A DNA stretch of 64,000 nt from Paenibacillus cellulositrophicus (GTDB taxonomy: Bacteria > Bacillota > Bacilli > Paenibacillales > Paenibacillaceae). The stretch is taken from the NCBI RefSeq assembly GCF_009363095.1, contig NZ_CP045295.1, forward strand, positions 6,043,001 through 6,107,000, written 5' to 3'. The notes beneath the pieces are model-generated. The model worked only from the letters and a program-made list of their open reading frames with translations. It searched no databases and was not told where the DNA came from. The number at the start of each line of letters is the position of its first letter. Positions within the stretch are counted from its first letter, which is position 1. The translations under genes were made by a program, and so were the position numbers. Below are positions 26,529-34,691 of the stretch, piece after piece.

Positions 26529-27629
26529 GTGTATGGCTTCGGTCCGATGACGTCGCTAAGAGATTTTGTTCAACTGCCTGCCGTTAAAAAAGTGATGGTC
26601 CTCATTTTGCTCGTGCTGTTTTTGTATGTCTTCCGGAGCATGATGAACCTCATTCTGATTACCTTCATAGTTACGTACCTGGTGAACCGGATTCATTCGT
26701 CGCTCACCCGGCGGTTTACGAACCGAATGGGAATCAGCAAGAAGATCGCCGTACTAATCATTTATGCCGTCTTTCTTGGAGCCCTGTCGATCGGAACCTA
26801 TCAATACGCTCCGAAGCTGCTGGGTGAACTGAACGTGCTGATCAACCAGGTTATTTCGTTCTACAGCAAGCCGCTGGAGCTTACCGACAATAAAGTCATC
26901 GACTACGTGCTGGAGTACATCCATAAGATTGATATTTCGCAGTACGTCAAGCAGGGTTACAACCTGCTGACCGGAACGATCTCCAACATCGGCAAGGTCG
27001 GTATCAATTTTGCCATCGCGATCATCATGAGCTTGTTCTTTATGCTGGAGAAAGAGAAAGTGACCCATTTCACGGATAAGTTCAGAAGCAGCAAATTCGC
27101 CTACTTTTATGATGAATTAGCTTATTTCGGGAAAAAATTTACGTTTTCTTTCGGAAAAGTGATCGAGGTCCAGTTTTTGATTTCCATTATTAACGCAACG
27201 GCTTCCACGCTGTTTCTGTGGATCCTCGGATTTCCCAACCTGTTCGCCCTCGGGCTGATGATCTTCCTGCTCGGCCTCGTGCCGGTCATGGGGGTGATCG
27301 TCTCACTGGTGCCGCTGTGTGCCATCGCGTTCAGCATCGGCGGAGTGATGAAGGTCGTTTACGTCCTGATCATGGTGGCCGTCCTGCACGCGTTCGAGGC
27401 GTACGTCATGAATCCGAAGTTTATGTCGGATAAAACGCATCTGCCGATATTTTATACGTTTGCTGTACTGATCATCTCCGAGCACTTCTTTGGGGTGTGG
27501 GGGCTTATTCTCGGCGTGCCGGTGTTCATGTTCCTGCTGGATCTGCTGGAGGTGCCGGTCAACGGGCCGAAAGATGAACCCGCTGGAGCCGCCAGGAAGA
27601 ACAAAAAAATACCACACAAAAAATCCTAA
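26529..27629 (+). CDS. AI-2E family permease (PerM/YtvI-like)
   Basis: A 366-residue protein with about seven helices. The DUF20/AI-2E signature is seen in PNLFALGLMIFLLGLVPVMG and in the late EAYVMNPKFMSDKTHLPIF. I chose GTG 26529, just after AAGGAAAGG; an ATG at 26547 is possible but too far from this site. Members export or exchange small solutes; the true substrate is not known. A basic tail (KNKKIPHKKS) ends the protein. Confidence 0.85.
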   Translation: MYGFGPMTSLRDFVQLPAVKKVMVLILLVLFLYVFRSMMNLILITFIVTYLVNRIHSSLTRRFTNRMGISKKIAVLIIYAVFLGALSIGTYQYAPKLLGELNVLINQVISFYSKPLELTDNKVIDYVLEYIHKIDISQYVKQGYNLLTGTISNIGKVGINFAIAIIMSLFFMLEKEKVTHFTDKFRSSKFAYFYDELAYFGKKFTFSFGKVIEVQFLISIINATASTLFLWILGFPNLFALGLMIFLLGLVPVMGVIVSLVPLCAIAFSIGGVMKVVYVLIMVAVLHAFEAYVMNPKFMSDKTHLPIFYTFAVLIISEHFFGVWGLILGVPVFMFLLDLLEVPVNGPKDEPAGAARKNKKIPHKKS

Positions 27630-27650
27630 CGGTTGAAGTTAGGATTTTAT
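27621..27650 (+). terminator. Bidirectional terminator between convergent genes
   Basis: AAATCCTAAC / GTTAGGATTT form the stem; T runs follow on both strands (TTTTATT on +, TTTTTTG on -). The stem begins within the last codons of the permease gene. Confidence 0.85.
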
Positions 27651-27668
27651 TGTGCGGATATCCTTGCG

Positions 27669-28178
27669 TTAGATGTGCGAGTAGGAACCTGGCTGAGTGC
27701 GGTCCGAGTGCGGGCGGTACGTCCGCTCGGTAAACCGCTTCAAGGAAGCGGGCAGCTTCTGCTTAAGCTGATCGGCACGCTCCTGGGTCATTTTGCCGGC
27801 TTTGACGGCGGCATCGATTTTGGAGCTTTGGACGGCTGTCATCTTCTTGACGAGCTCGTCACCGCTCCAGCCTTTTTTCTCCTTGGCGATCTGCTGCAGC
27901 GTTTTGCCCTGCTTCCATTCCTTGCTGAGATCCTGGACGCTCATGCCGAGCAGATCCGCAGCGTCTTTAAGCAGAATGTACTTGCGGCCGTGATGTCCAT
28001 GGCGGATATGATGGCCGTTCTCCTTCCGGTCCTGATCCGGCGTAGCTATATGGGCAGATGGGGAGTCGTCCGTTTGGGGAGTAACAGGCGCCGGGTCGGC
28101 GAAAGCGATGCCGTGGGATCCGGCGAACACGATGCAGGCCATCGTACCGGCCAGCAGCGCATTTTTGATTGGATTCAT
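27669..28178 (-). CDS. Secreted His-rich protein of unknown function
   Basis: A 169-residue protein with a typical signal peptide (residues about 1-28, ending GIAFADP). A His-rich stretch, GHHIRHGHHGRK, follows and may bind metal. Then comes a domain (YILLKDAADLLGMSVQDLSKEWKQGK, shortened here) of the type seen in secreted Bacillus proteins with an L-G-M-S-x-x-D-L pattern, and a helical part with repeated K-M-T. AAGAGGTG lies upstream of the ATG. Function not recognised. Confidence 0.7.
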   Translation of the reverse strand: MNPIKNALLAGTMACIVFAGSHGIAFADPAPVTPQTDDSPSAHIATPDQDRKENGHHIRHGHHGRKYILLKDAADLLGMSVQDLSKEWKQGKTLQQIAKEKKGWSGDELVKKMTAVQSSKIDAAVKAGKMTQERADQLKQKLPASLKRFTERTYRPHSDRTQPGSYSHI

Positions 28179-28424
28179 GTCAGTTCACCTCTTGGTTGAA
28201 TTGGGTCATGCTTTATTTTTTCTGTCCTATTATGCGCCTGATTTGGAAAAACATACATGTATATTCAAAGATGCTGGGCCCTCGGGCTGGGCTGTAATAT
28301 TTGGTTTGGTATCACAAAGGGCTTCACCGGGTAATTAATTCGGGAAGACGATACAATATGTACTATATAGAAAAATGAAAACTTTAGCTCAATCTATACA
28401 ACGATGGAATTAGGAGGGGTGAGC

Positions 28425-29480
28425 GTGACTTTTGGCGCGAGGATGTTAAAGACGGGAATCGCGGTTACCCTCGCTTTATATATCAGCATTTGGCTTAATT
28501 TGTCTTCGCCGGTGATGGCGGCAGTGGCGGCCATCTTTGCCATGCAGCCGTCGATTTACCGCTCATGGCGGTACTTTCTGGACCAGCTCCAGACCAATAC
28601 ATTGGGAGCCGTTCTGGCACTGCTGGCAGGCCAGGTGTTCTCGAACGAGCCGATTGCCGTCGGCCTGGTGTGCATCTTGGTCATCATGATATGTCTTAAG
28701 CTGAAGATGGGCGATACGATCGGCCTGACGCTGGTGACGGTCATTGCCGTGATGGAGGCCTCCGGGCAATGGCAGTTTGCGCTGACCCGGTTTTCACTCA
28801 GCTTGATCGGCATCGTTTCGGCCTTTTTGATAAATATTTTGCTGTTTCCGCCGAAGCCCAAGCAGCAGTTTATCGGGCAGATCCAAAATACGTTCGACCG
28901 GATGTCGCTGCTCATGCGAACGGCCATTTCGGACGAAATCAAGGAAAATGTGTTCCGTGACAAAAAGCGCGAGCTGGAGGATGCCATCAAATCGCTGTCG
29001 AGCAAATATCAGCTGTTTGAAGAGGAGCAGAAGAAGATGAAGCGGGCATCCTTCAGCCAGACCCGGCTGCTGGTCGTCTATAAGCAGATGCTGAATGCTC
29101 TGCGGAAAGGGCGCGAAGTGCTGGACGCTGTGGAGGAGCATTATTTCCAGTCGGACCGGGAAGCCGGCACCGACCGGATCTTTGACGAACAGCTGGAGCG
29201 GCTGATCAAGTTTCACGAGCACATCCTGCTCAAATTCGAGGAGAAGCTCAAGCCGAACTGCCTGGAAGCTTCACAGCTGGACCAGGAAAACACCGCGTTT
29301 ATCCAGGGCGTGCTGAGCCTTGCCATCGAGGAACCCGAAGGCAGGCTGCGCTTATCCATCGTGGGGGCCACGATGTACGATTACGGGTATCAGCTGGAGC
29401 GGCTTAACCGATTGGTCGAGCATTATCACAAAACCGATGACGATGAATCCGGATTTTGGGCATCGTGGATTAAAAAATAA
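28425..29480 (+). CDS. Aromatic acid exporter family / FUSC-like membrane protein
   Basis: A 351-residue protein. GTG 28425 is chosen because AGGAGG lies seven bases upstream; an ATG at 28404 precedes that site and has none of its own. Residues 1-140 hold four to five helices with the family pattern ARMLKTGIAVTLALYISIWL...FAMQPSIYRSW. The rest is a cytoplasmic helical domain of about 200 residues with Glu/Lys-rich coiled-coil character. This fits the ArAE_1 group. The transported compound is unknown. Confidence 0.8.
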   Translation: MTFGARMLKTGIAVTLALYISIWLNLSSPVMAAVAAIFAMQPSIYRSWRYFLDQLQTNTLGAVLALLAGQVFSNEPIAVGLVCILVIMICLKLKMGDTIGLTLVTVIAVMEASGQWQFALTRFSLSLIGIVSAFLINILLFPPKPKQQFIGQIQNTFDRMSLLMRTAISDEIKENVFRDKKRELEDAIKSLSSKYQLFEEEQKKMKRASFSQTRLLVVYKQMLNALRKGREVLDAVEEHYFQSDREAGTDRIFDEQLERLIKFHEHILLKFEEKLKPNCLEASQLDQENTAFIQGVLSLAIEEPEGRLRLSIVGATMYDYGYQLERLNRLVEHYHKTDDDESGFWASWIKK

Positions 29481-29493
29481 AAGGAAAGCATAA

Positions 29494-29532
29494 ACCCCGG
29501 TCATCTGCGGCAGCAGTTGACCGGGGTTTTAA
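29494..29532 (+). terminator. Terminator between exporter and histidine kinase genes
   Basis: CCCCGGTCA / TGACCGGGG form a perfect 9-bp stem followed by TTTT. The histidine kinase gene converges on it from the other side. Confidence 0.8.
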
Positions 29533-29536
29533 ATTT

Positions 29537-30646
29537 CTATGCCTTCAGATCGATCAGAGGCAGCTTCACGATAAACGCCGTTTCCGCCGTGTTGCTCGAA
29601 GCATAAATCTGTCCGTCATGAAGCTCGATGATGCTCTTGACGATGGCCAGCCCCAAACCGGCGCCGCCGGTGTCCAGGGAACGCGATTTCTCGACGCGGT
29701 AGAAGCGTTCGAAAATATAAGGGAGGTCCATCGGCGGGATCGGCGGTCCGTAGTTGATGACCCGGACCTCGGCCTCCTGTTCCGACTTCTTCGCCTCGAC
29801 CCGGATCTGCTTTCCGTCATTACCATAGCGCATCGCATTGGTAATGAGGTTCTCAAACGCCTGCATGATCTTATCGCCATCGGCCTGGATCATCAGCTTC
29901 TCCTGCGGCGGCGAGAAGACGATCTCCATGTCCTGGTTGCGCAGCTGGAGCGAAAATTCCGCGGTCAGCTGACCGATCAGCTGCACGAGATCGATAGGGG
30001 TGCGGTGCAGCGGAATTTGGCCGAAGCCCATCCGGGTATATTCGAACAGATCGTTCACGAGCCGATTCATCCGTTTGGATTTTTCATAGGCGATATTGAC
30101 ATAGTACCGCAGCTCCACCTCGTCCTTGTATTTGTCTTCCTCAATCAGCCGGAGATAGCCGATGATCGACGTCAGGGGCGTGCGTAGATCGTGGGAAACG
30201 TTGGTGATCAGATCGTTTTTGGCCTGGGTCGCCAGACGCTCCTCCTCCCTGGAGGCTTCCAGCTGGGAGACCAGCGCATTGATCTGCCCGGCGAGCAGCC
30301 CGAGCTCATCCTTGGAGCGAACCGGAATCTGGACATCCGTATTGCCGGAAGACATGCGCTGAACTCCGCGGATGATATTGGTCAAATTCCGGGTCGTGCC
30401 CCAGCTTAGAATCAAGCAGTAAAAAATGAACAGCATAATGACGACGACGGCCTGCCACACGGAAAACCCAAAAATCCGGTTGACCCGGATGACCGCTTCC
30501 ACAAAGGGATACAGCGCTTTGAAATGATTGTCGTACACCGCCTGCAGAATCGGCTTGACGATCATCAGCGTAGCGAACGTCAGGGCGACACTGAGGAAAA
30601 ATAACGTGACGATTTTCCACTGCAGCTTGTTAAATATGCTACGCAT
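29537..30646 (-). CDS. Sensor histidine kinase (VanS-like)
   Basis: A 369-residue membrane kinase. Two membrane helices (about 10-30 and 65-85 of this start) flank a short extracellular loop. A HAMP region follows, then the phosphoacceptor NVSHDLRTPLTS (His152), the N box ENLITNAMRYG, and DTGGAGLGLAIVKS. ATG 30646 overlaps the response regulator stop by 8 bases; a TTG at 30661 is also possible. It should phosphorylate the regulator encoded just upstream. Together with the D,D-carboxypeptidase gene this suggests cell-envelope sensing. Confidence 0.92.
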   Translation of the reverse strand: MRSIFNKLQWKIVTLFFLSVALTFATLMIVKPILQAVYDNHFKALYPFVEAVIRVNRIFGFSVWQAVVVIMLFIFYCLILSWGTTRNLTNIIRGVQRMSSGNTDVQIPVRSKDELGLLAGQINALVSQLEASREEERLATQAKNDLITNVSHDLRTPLTSIIGYLRLIEEDKYKDEVELRYYVNIAYEKSKRMNRLVNDLFEYTRMGFGQIPLHRTPIDLVQLIGQLTAEFSLQLRNQDMEIVFSPPQEKLMIQADGDKIMQAFENLITNAMRYGNDGKQIRVEAKKSEQEAEVRVINYGPPIPPMDLPYIFERFYRVEKSRSLDTGGAGLGLAIVKSIIELHDGQIYASSNTAETAFIVKLPLIDLKA

Positions 30647-31328
30647 CGATTTTATAGCCAACTCCCCACATGGTTTGGATCAGCTTGTAGCCCAGTTCTT
30701 TCTCCAGCTTGTCCCGGAGGTTGCTGATGTGAACCATGACCGTATTGTTGGAGACGTAATACTTTTCCTTCCAGACCCGCTGGAAAATTTCCTCGGCGCT
30801 GAACACTCTTCCCGGATGGGAGGCGAGCAGGTGAAGAATATCGAATTCACGGCCGGTGAGCTGTATGTCGGTCCCGCGGGCGGTTACCTTATGGGAAGTC
30901 CGGTTGATCTCCACATCGTGAATCCGAAGGGTGGAATCCGTCTGTTCTTTCGGTTCATTATATTGAAAAGAACGCCGGAGGAGCGTTTTGACCCTCACGG
31001 TCAGTTCCAGCGGATTAAACGGCTTGATCATGTAATCGTCGGCACCCGTCATCAGGCCGAGGATTTTGTCCATATCTTCGGTCTTGGCGCTGAGCATCAG
31101 AATCGGAATGGTCGACTCGTTCTCCCGAACCTGGCGGCAGACCTCAAGGCCGTTTAGTTTGGGCATCATCACGTCCAGCACGATGAGGTCGACCGGATGC
31201 TCGTTCAGCAGCTGGAGCGCCTCCTCGCCATGATAGGCGCAGATGACATGAAAACCTTCATTTTGCAAATAAATCGAAATCAGATTGGCGATTTCCTTGT
31301 CGTCGTCGACGACCATAATGTTGCGCAT
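30639..31328 (-). CDS. OmpR-type response regulator (VanR-like)
   Basis: A 229-residue protein. The receiver domain has the acidic pair DDD at 8-10, the phosphorylated Asp52 (LIVLDVMMPK), and Lys in MIKPFNP. The C-terminal winged helix includes TGREFDILHLLASHPG and WGVGYKI. GGAGG lies seven bases before ATG 31328. It is in one operon with the carboxypeptidase upstream (24-base gap) and the kinase downstream. Confidence 0.94.
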   Translation of the reverse strand: MRNIMVVDDDKEIANLISIYLQNEGFHVICAYHGEEALQLLNEHPVDLIVLDVMMPKLNGLEVCRQVRENESTIPILMLSAKTEDMDKILGLMTGADDYMIKPFNPLELTVRVKTLLRRSFQYNEPKEQTDSTLRIHDVEINRTSHKVTARGTDIQLTGREFDILHLLASHPGRVFSAEEIFQRVWKEKYYVSNNTVMVHISNLRDKLEKELGYKLIQTMWGVGYKIDA

Positions 31329-31352
31329 GCATAAACCTCCATCAGTGCTTGT

Positions 31353-32297
31353 CTATAAGTTCGAGACGGCATGGACCGTTCGGGTCAGCCAGCTGCGGGC
31401 AGGATTGTCCGCATGCTCAAAGGCGTAATCGAACATGGCCGCGGCGTCCTGGAACCGGGTCTCGGTGTCGGGCGCTCCCATGACAACGGCAATGACCCGC
31501 TTGCCGTCCTTTTCGGTCGTTCCGGTAAAGCAGTACCCGGCCCGCTCCGTATACCCGGTTTTGAAGCCGTCGTTGCCCGGATAGGCGTATGGCTCGCCGG
31601 GGAGCATCGCGTTGGTCGTATGCAGCGTAATTCGTTTCTCGGGGATGCTGACATCGGCCTTCTGCGTAATATTTAAAATTTCGGGGTAGGAATCAATGAG
31701 GCACTTCGCCAGTTTGGCCACATCCTGCGCGCTCAGCATCGTCTCTCCCCGCGAAGACGCTGACTTGAACTGACGCAGATCGCTTGAAGTCAGTCCGGTC
31801 GCATTGGCGAAAACGGCTTGGGGGGACAGGCCGATGTCCTTGGCCTTGGCGTTCATCCGTTTGACGAATTCTTTCTCGCTGCCGCCAATATGTTCGGAAA
31901 TGGCCACCGCCGCATCGTTGGCGGAGTGCACGACCATCGCTTCAAACAGCTGGCGCAGCGTCAACGTCTCGCCTTCGCGGAGTCCGATCTCGGAACCCGT
32001 CACGTTCGCGGCATACCGGCTGGCGGTGACGGGCTCATCCCAGGTGCTTTGCCCCTGATGGATGCTGTCCAGCACGAGCAGCTCCGTCATCATTTTGGAC
32101 ATGCTGGCCGGCGGGAGTGATTGAGACCCGTTATGCTCATAATATACCTTTCCGCTCTCCGCATCCATAAGAACGGCTGCCTGCGCCTTGATCGTAATCA
32201 TGGGAAACCGGATCAGGCTGACGGCCGCGGCGACCGTCAAGCTCGACAGGAGCGCGAGCGCAATCAGTTTTCTTTTTTGCTTTTGCTTTGATTTCAT
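31353..32297 (-). CDS. D-alanyl-D-alanine carboxypeptidase (peptidase S11)
   Basis: A 314-residue enzyme with an N-terminal membrane anchor or signal (about 10-30). The active-site motifs are complete: S65-M-S-K68, S125-A-N127 and K246-T-G248. It removes the terminal D-Ala from peptidoglycan stem peptides. It is shorter than DacA-type enzymes, lacking the usual C-terminal domain and amphipathic anchor, so its attachment must be N-terminal. Its place as first gene before a VanRS-like pair suggests it is controlled by, or tuned with, that system. Confidence 0.92.
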   Translation of the reverse strand: MKSKQKQKRKLIALALLSSLTVAAAVSLIRFPMITIKAQAAVLMDAESGKVYYEHNGSQSLPPASMSKMMTELLVLDSIHQGQSTWDEPVTASRYAANVTGSEIGLREGETLTLRQLFEAMVVHSANDAAVAISEHIGGSEKEFVKRMNAKAKDIGLSPQAVFANATGLTSSDLRQFKSASSRGETMLSAQDVAKLAKCLIDSYPEILNITQKADVSIPEKRITLHTTNAMLPGEPYAYPGNDGFKTGYTERAGYCFTGTTEKDGKRVIAVVMGAPDTETRFQDAAAMFDYAFEHADNPARSWLTRTVHAVSNL

Positions 32298-32505
32298 TGC
32301 ACCATACCTCGTTTATCCGTTTTGAATACCTTTCATTCTTTTACCAGTCTAACCATCAAACTTTAATTGCCCTACAAGAAAATCTTAAGAAATGTAAAGT
32401 TTTCGTCCTTGTTCGGATATATAATATGACTAACCTAATGCCGTCCGGCAGCATGGATAAAGTTACAGATATCGATCGAGAGATAGAGAGACTGGAGGGT
32501 TTACA

Positions 32506-34326
32506 ATGCACAACAACACTTGGAAAAGACTCCCGATGGCCGACTGTGTCCGGGATTTGGTCGCCACCGCACGCGGGGACCGCAAAGCAAGCCTCGTCAT
32601 CCTGAACGTGAAACTGGTCAACGTCTTGTCAGGCGAAATTGTGCCGGAGATGTCCATTGCGGTACAGGGGCCGCGGATCGCTTATGTCGGCAAGGACGTG
32701 AGCCATACCATCGGCGAAGGGACCGTGGTTATTGATGCCGGAGGCAAATATGCAGCGCCCGGACTGCTGGACGGACATTGTCATATTGAGAGCACGCAGC
32801 TTACGCCAACCGAATTCGCCAGAGCGGTGCTTCCGCTGGGCACGACCGGCGGGTTTTTCGATGCGCATGAAATTTCGAACGTCCTCGGACTGCCAGGCCT
32901 TCGCTTCATGCTGGAGGAAGCCAGAACGACGCCTCTGGCCGCCTATATGCAGGTCGCATCCTGCGTGCCGTCAACCCACCCCGGGCTGGAAACCACCGGA
33001 GCTTACATCGGTCCTGAAGAAGTGGCGGAAGCGCTCAGCTGGGGGCCGGATATGATCGGATTGGGCGAAGTGATGAACTTCCCCGGCGTCGTATACGGCG
33101 ACGACAAAATGATCGGGGAGATCGAGGCGACGCTGCGGGCCGGGAAATACGCGGACGGACACTTTACATGGAGCTCCGGGGATTGGAGGCTTCCAGTGTA
33201 TGCGGCAAGCGGCATTGACGGAGACCATGAATGCGTGAGTGCGGAGGATGTCATCGAGCGCGTCCGGCTCGGCATGTACGCCAAGATGCGGCAGGGCTCG
33301 GCCTGGCATGACGTTGCGGCCACCATCAAGGCGCATACCGAAGGCGGCCTGGATACCCGGCGCATGATTCTGGTCACGGACGACCGAAGCTCCGAGTCGC
33401 TGATGAACGAAGGGCATATGAATTTTGTCGTCCGCCACGCCATTGCGCAGGGCGTCAAGCCGGTAACGGCTTTTCAGATGGCTACGATCAATACGGCAGA
33501 ACGTTTCGGGGTGGCCAGAGATATCGGAGCGATCGCTCCCGGGCTCTGCGCGGACATCATTTTGCTGGACGGGAATTTGGCCGACGTGAACGTCACGATG
33601 ACGATCGCGGCCGGACACGTTGTGGCGGAGGATGGCCGGATGACCGCCGAGTGGGAGCCATATGCCATACCGGCAGAGGCGTACGGCACCATCAAATTGG
33701 GGCGTCCGATTGAAGAACGGGATTTGGTCATCGCCGCGCCGCAGACGGGCGGAACGGTTGAGGTCCGGGCAATTGGGGTCGTGGAGAACCATGTGGAGAC
33801 GAAGGAAACGTGGGTGAACGTGCCGGTGGAAGATTCGGCGCTTCGCGTTACGCCGGAGAGCGGCCTCTGCAAAATGGCGGTATTTGAACGCCACGGTCAA
33901 GGCGGAGGCCATGCGCTCGGCATCGTGGCGGGGATCGGCTTTGAAGAACCGGCAGCCATCGCAATGACCGTGGCCCATGACAGCCATAACGTAACGGTCA
34001 TCGGCAATGATGACCGGCTGATGGCGCAGGCGGGAAACCGCGTGGCCGACATGCAGGGCGGCGTCGTGATGCTCACGCGCACGGGCCGGACGGAGTTTCC
34101 GCTGCCGGTCGGCGGCCTGATGTCCGATCAGCCGTTTGAAACGGTCGCGAGCCAGTCCGAAGCGATCAGCCAGGCGCTGATTCAGTCCGGCTGCCTGCTG
34201 AACAACGCGTTCATGACGCTGTCGCTTCTGGCGCTGGTCGTCATTCCGGAGCTGCGACTGTCGGATAAAGGACTGGTCCGAATTTCGGCGGATGGCATTG
34301 AGATCGTACCGCTGTTCCGGAGCTGA
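32506..34326 (+). CDS. ade: Adenine deaminase
   Basis: A 606-residue amidohydrolase converting adenine to hypoxanthine and ammonia in purine salvage. The metal motif reads DGHCHIES at 89-96, with Cys where Ile, Val or Leu is usual. GEVMNFPGVVYGD, LVTDDRSSESLMNEGH and the late GGVVMLT/LPVGGLMSD segments are typical of AdeC. GGAGGG precedes the ATG. I looked for a purine riboswitch in the 208-base leader and found none. Confidence 0.95.
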   Translation: MHNNTWKRLPMADCVRDLVATARGDRKASLVILNVKLVNVLSGEIVPEMSIAVQGPRIAYVGKDVSHTIGEGTVVIDAGGKYAAPGLLDGHCHIESTQLTPTEFARAVLPLGTTGGFFDAHEISNVLGLPGLRFMLEEARTTPLAAYMQVASCVPSTHPGLETTGAYIGPEEVAEALSWGPDMIGLGEVMNFPGVVYGDDKMIGEIEATLRAGKYADGHFTWSSGDWRLPVYAASGIDGDHECVSAEDVIERVRLGMYAKMRQGSAWHDVAATIKAHTEGGLDTRRMILVTDDRSSESLMNEGHMNFVVRHAIAQGVKPVTAFQMATINTAERFGVARDIGAIAPGLCADIILLDGNLADVNVTMTIAAGHVVAEDGRMTAEWEPYAIPAEAYGTIKLGRPIEERDLVIAAPQTGGTVEVRAIGVVENHVETKETWVNVPVEDSALRVTPESGLCKMAVFERHGQGGGHALGIVAGIGFEEPAAIAMTVAHDSHNVTVIGNDDRLMAQAGNRVADMQGGVVMLTRTGRTEFPLPVGGLMSDQPFETVASQSEAISQALIQSGCLLNNAFMTLSLLALVVIPELRLSDKGLVRISADGIEIVPLFRS

Positions 34327-34358
34327 GAAAGGAATTTGAAGAGGGCGGACAACATCCG

Positions 34359-34397
34359 AACCGGCGGGCGCCATATAAGGCTCCGCCGGTCTTTTTA
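34359..34397 (+). terminator. Terminator after ade
   Basis: ACCGGCGG / CCGCCGGT stem with an inner GCC/GGC pair, followed by CTTTTT. Confidence 0.85.
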
Positions 34398-34523
34398 GTA
34401 GGCAAAGATTGGGTGAAGTAAAAGGAAACGGACGGGCCGTCCGCGAATTATAATAACATACAGGTTGAGTCACGAAGAAAATCGGGGCGATGCCACAGCC
34501 CTCCTGGAAGGACGAGGTACGCC

Positions 34524-34630
34524 AAAAAGGGGAGCCGGAGGCTCCCCTTATCCTGCATTGATTTACAATTCAAAAGTTGGTAATATAGAACTTGTGACTC
34601 TAAAACGATACAAATAAAAATAATAATCCT
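34524..34630 (-). ncRNA. Candidate small RNA, antisense to the ade-helD gap
   Basis: A consensus promoter on the - strand (34637-34665) points leftward. About 80 bases beyond its predicted start near 34630, a perfect hairpin (AAGGGGAGCC / GGCTCCCCTT, three-base loop) is followed by TTTTT on the - strand. No reading frame with a ribosome binding site lies between them. This is the standard layout of a bacterial small RNA gene of about 105 nucleotides. The RNA family was not recognised. Confidence 0.5.
34592..34620 (+). promoter_or_regulatory. Probable promoter of helD
   Basis: TTGTGA, 17-base spacer and TAAAAA, about 70 bases before the helD start. The -10 element overlaps the 5' end region of the candidate - strand RNA. 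Confidence 0.4.
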
Positions 34631-34636
34631 ATACGG

Positions 34637-34665
34637 ATTTTATCACATTGGGATGAGTTTGTCAA
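34637..34665 (-). promoter_or_regulatory. Consensus promoter of the candidate small RNA
   Basis: Read on the - strand: TTGACA, exactly 17 bases, TAAAAT. The -35 is perfect and the -10 has one mismatch. No - strand protein gene lies downstream before the ade gene on the opposite strand. Confidence 0.6.
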
Positions 34666-34691
34666 ACATTTAAAAGGGGATGGATATCGGC

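Larger units (their letters stand above)
34327..34691. other. Structured 365-base gap between ade and helD
   Basis: The gap holds the ade terminator (34359-34397), a 15-base inverted repeat CGGACGGGCCGTCCG (34429-34443), a hairpin that works as a - strand terminator (34524-34552), a consensus - strand promoter (34637-34665) and a weaker + strand promoter for helD (34592-34620). GAGTCAC near 34467 and GTGACTC at 34594-34600 are complementary and could close a large fold. Confidence 0.65.

Noticed and set aside
32298..32505. Purine riboswitch before ade
   Set aside because: I looked for the paired loops and conserved core; they are not present.
32971..34473. 500-residue open frame on - across adenine deaminase
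   Set aside because: It has no ribosome binding site and a composition rich in Arg and His, as expected from the complement of a GC-rich gene. The + strand gene is certain.
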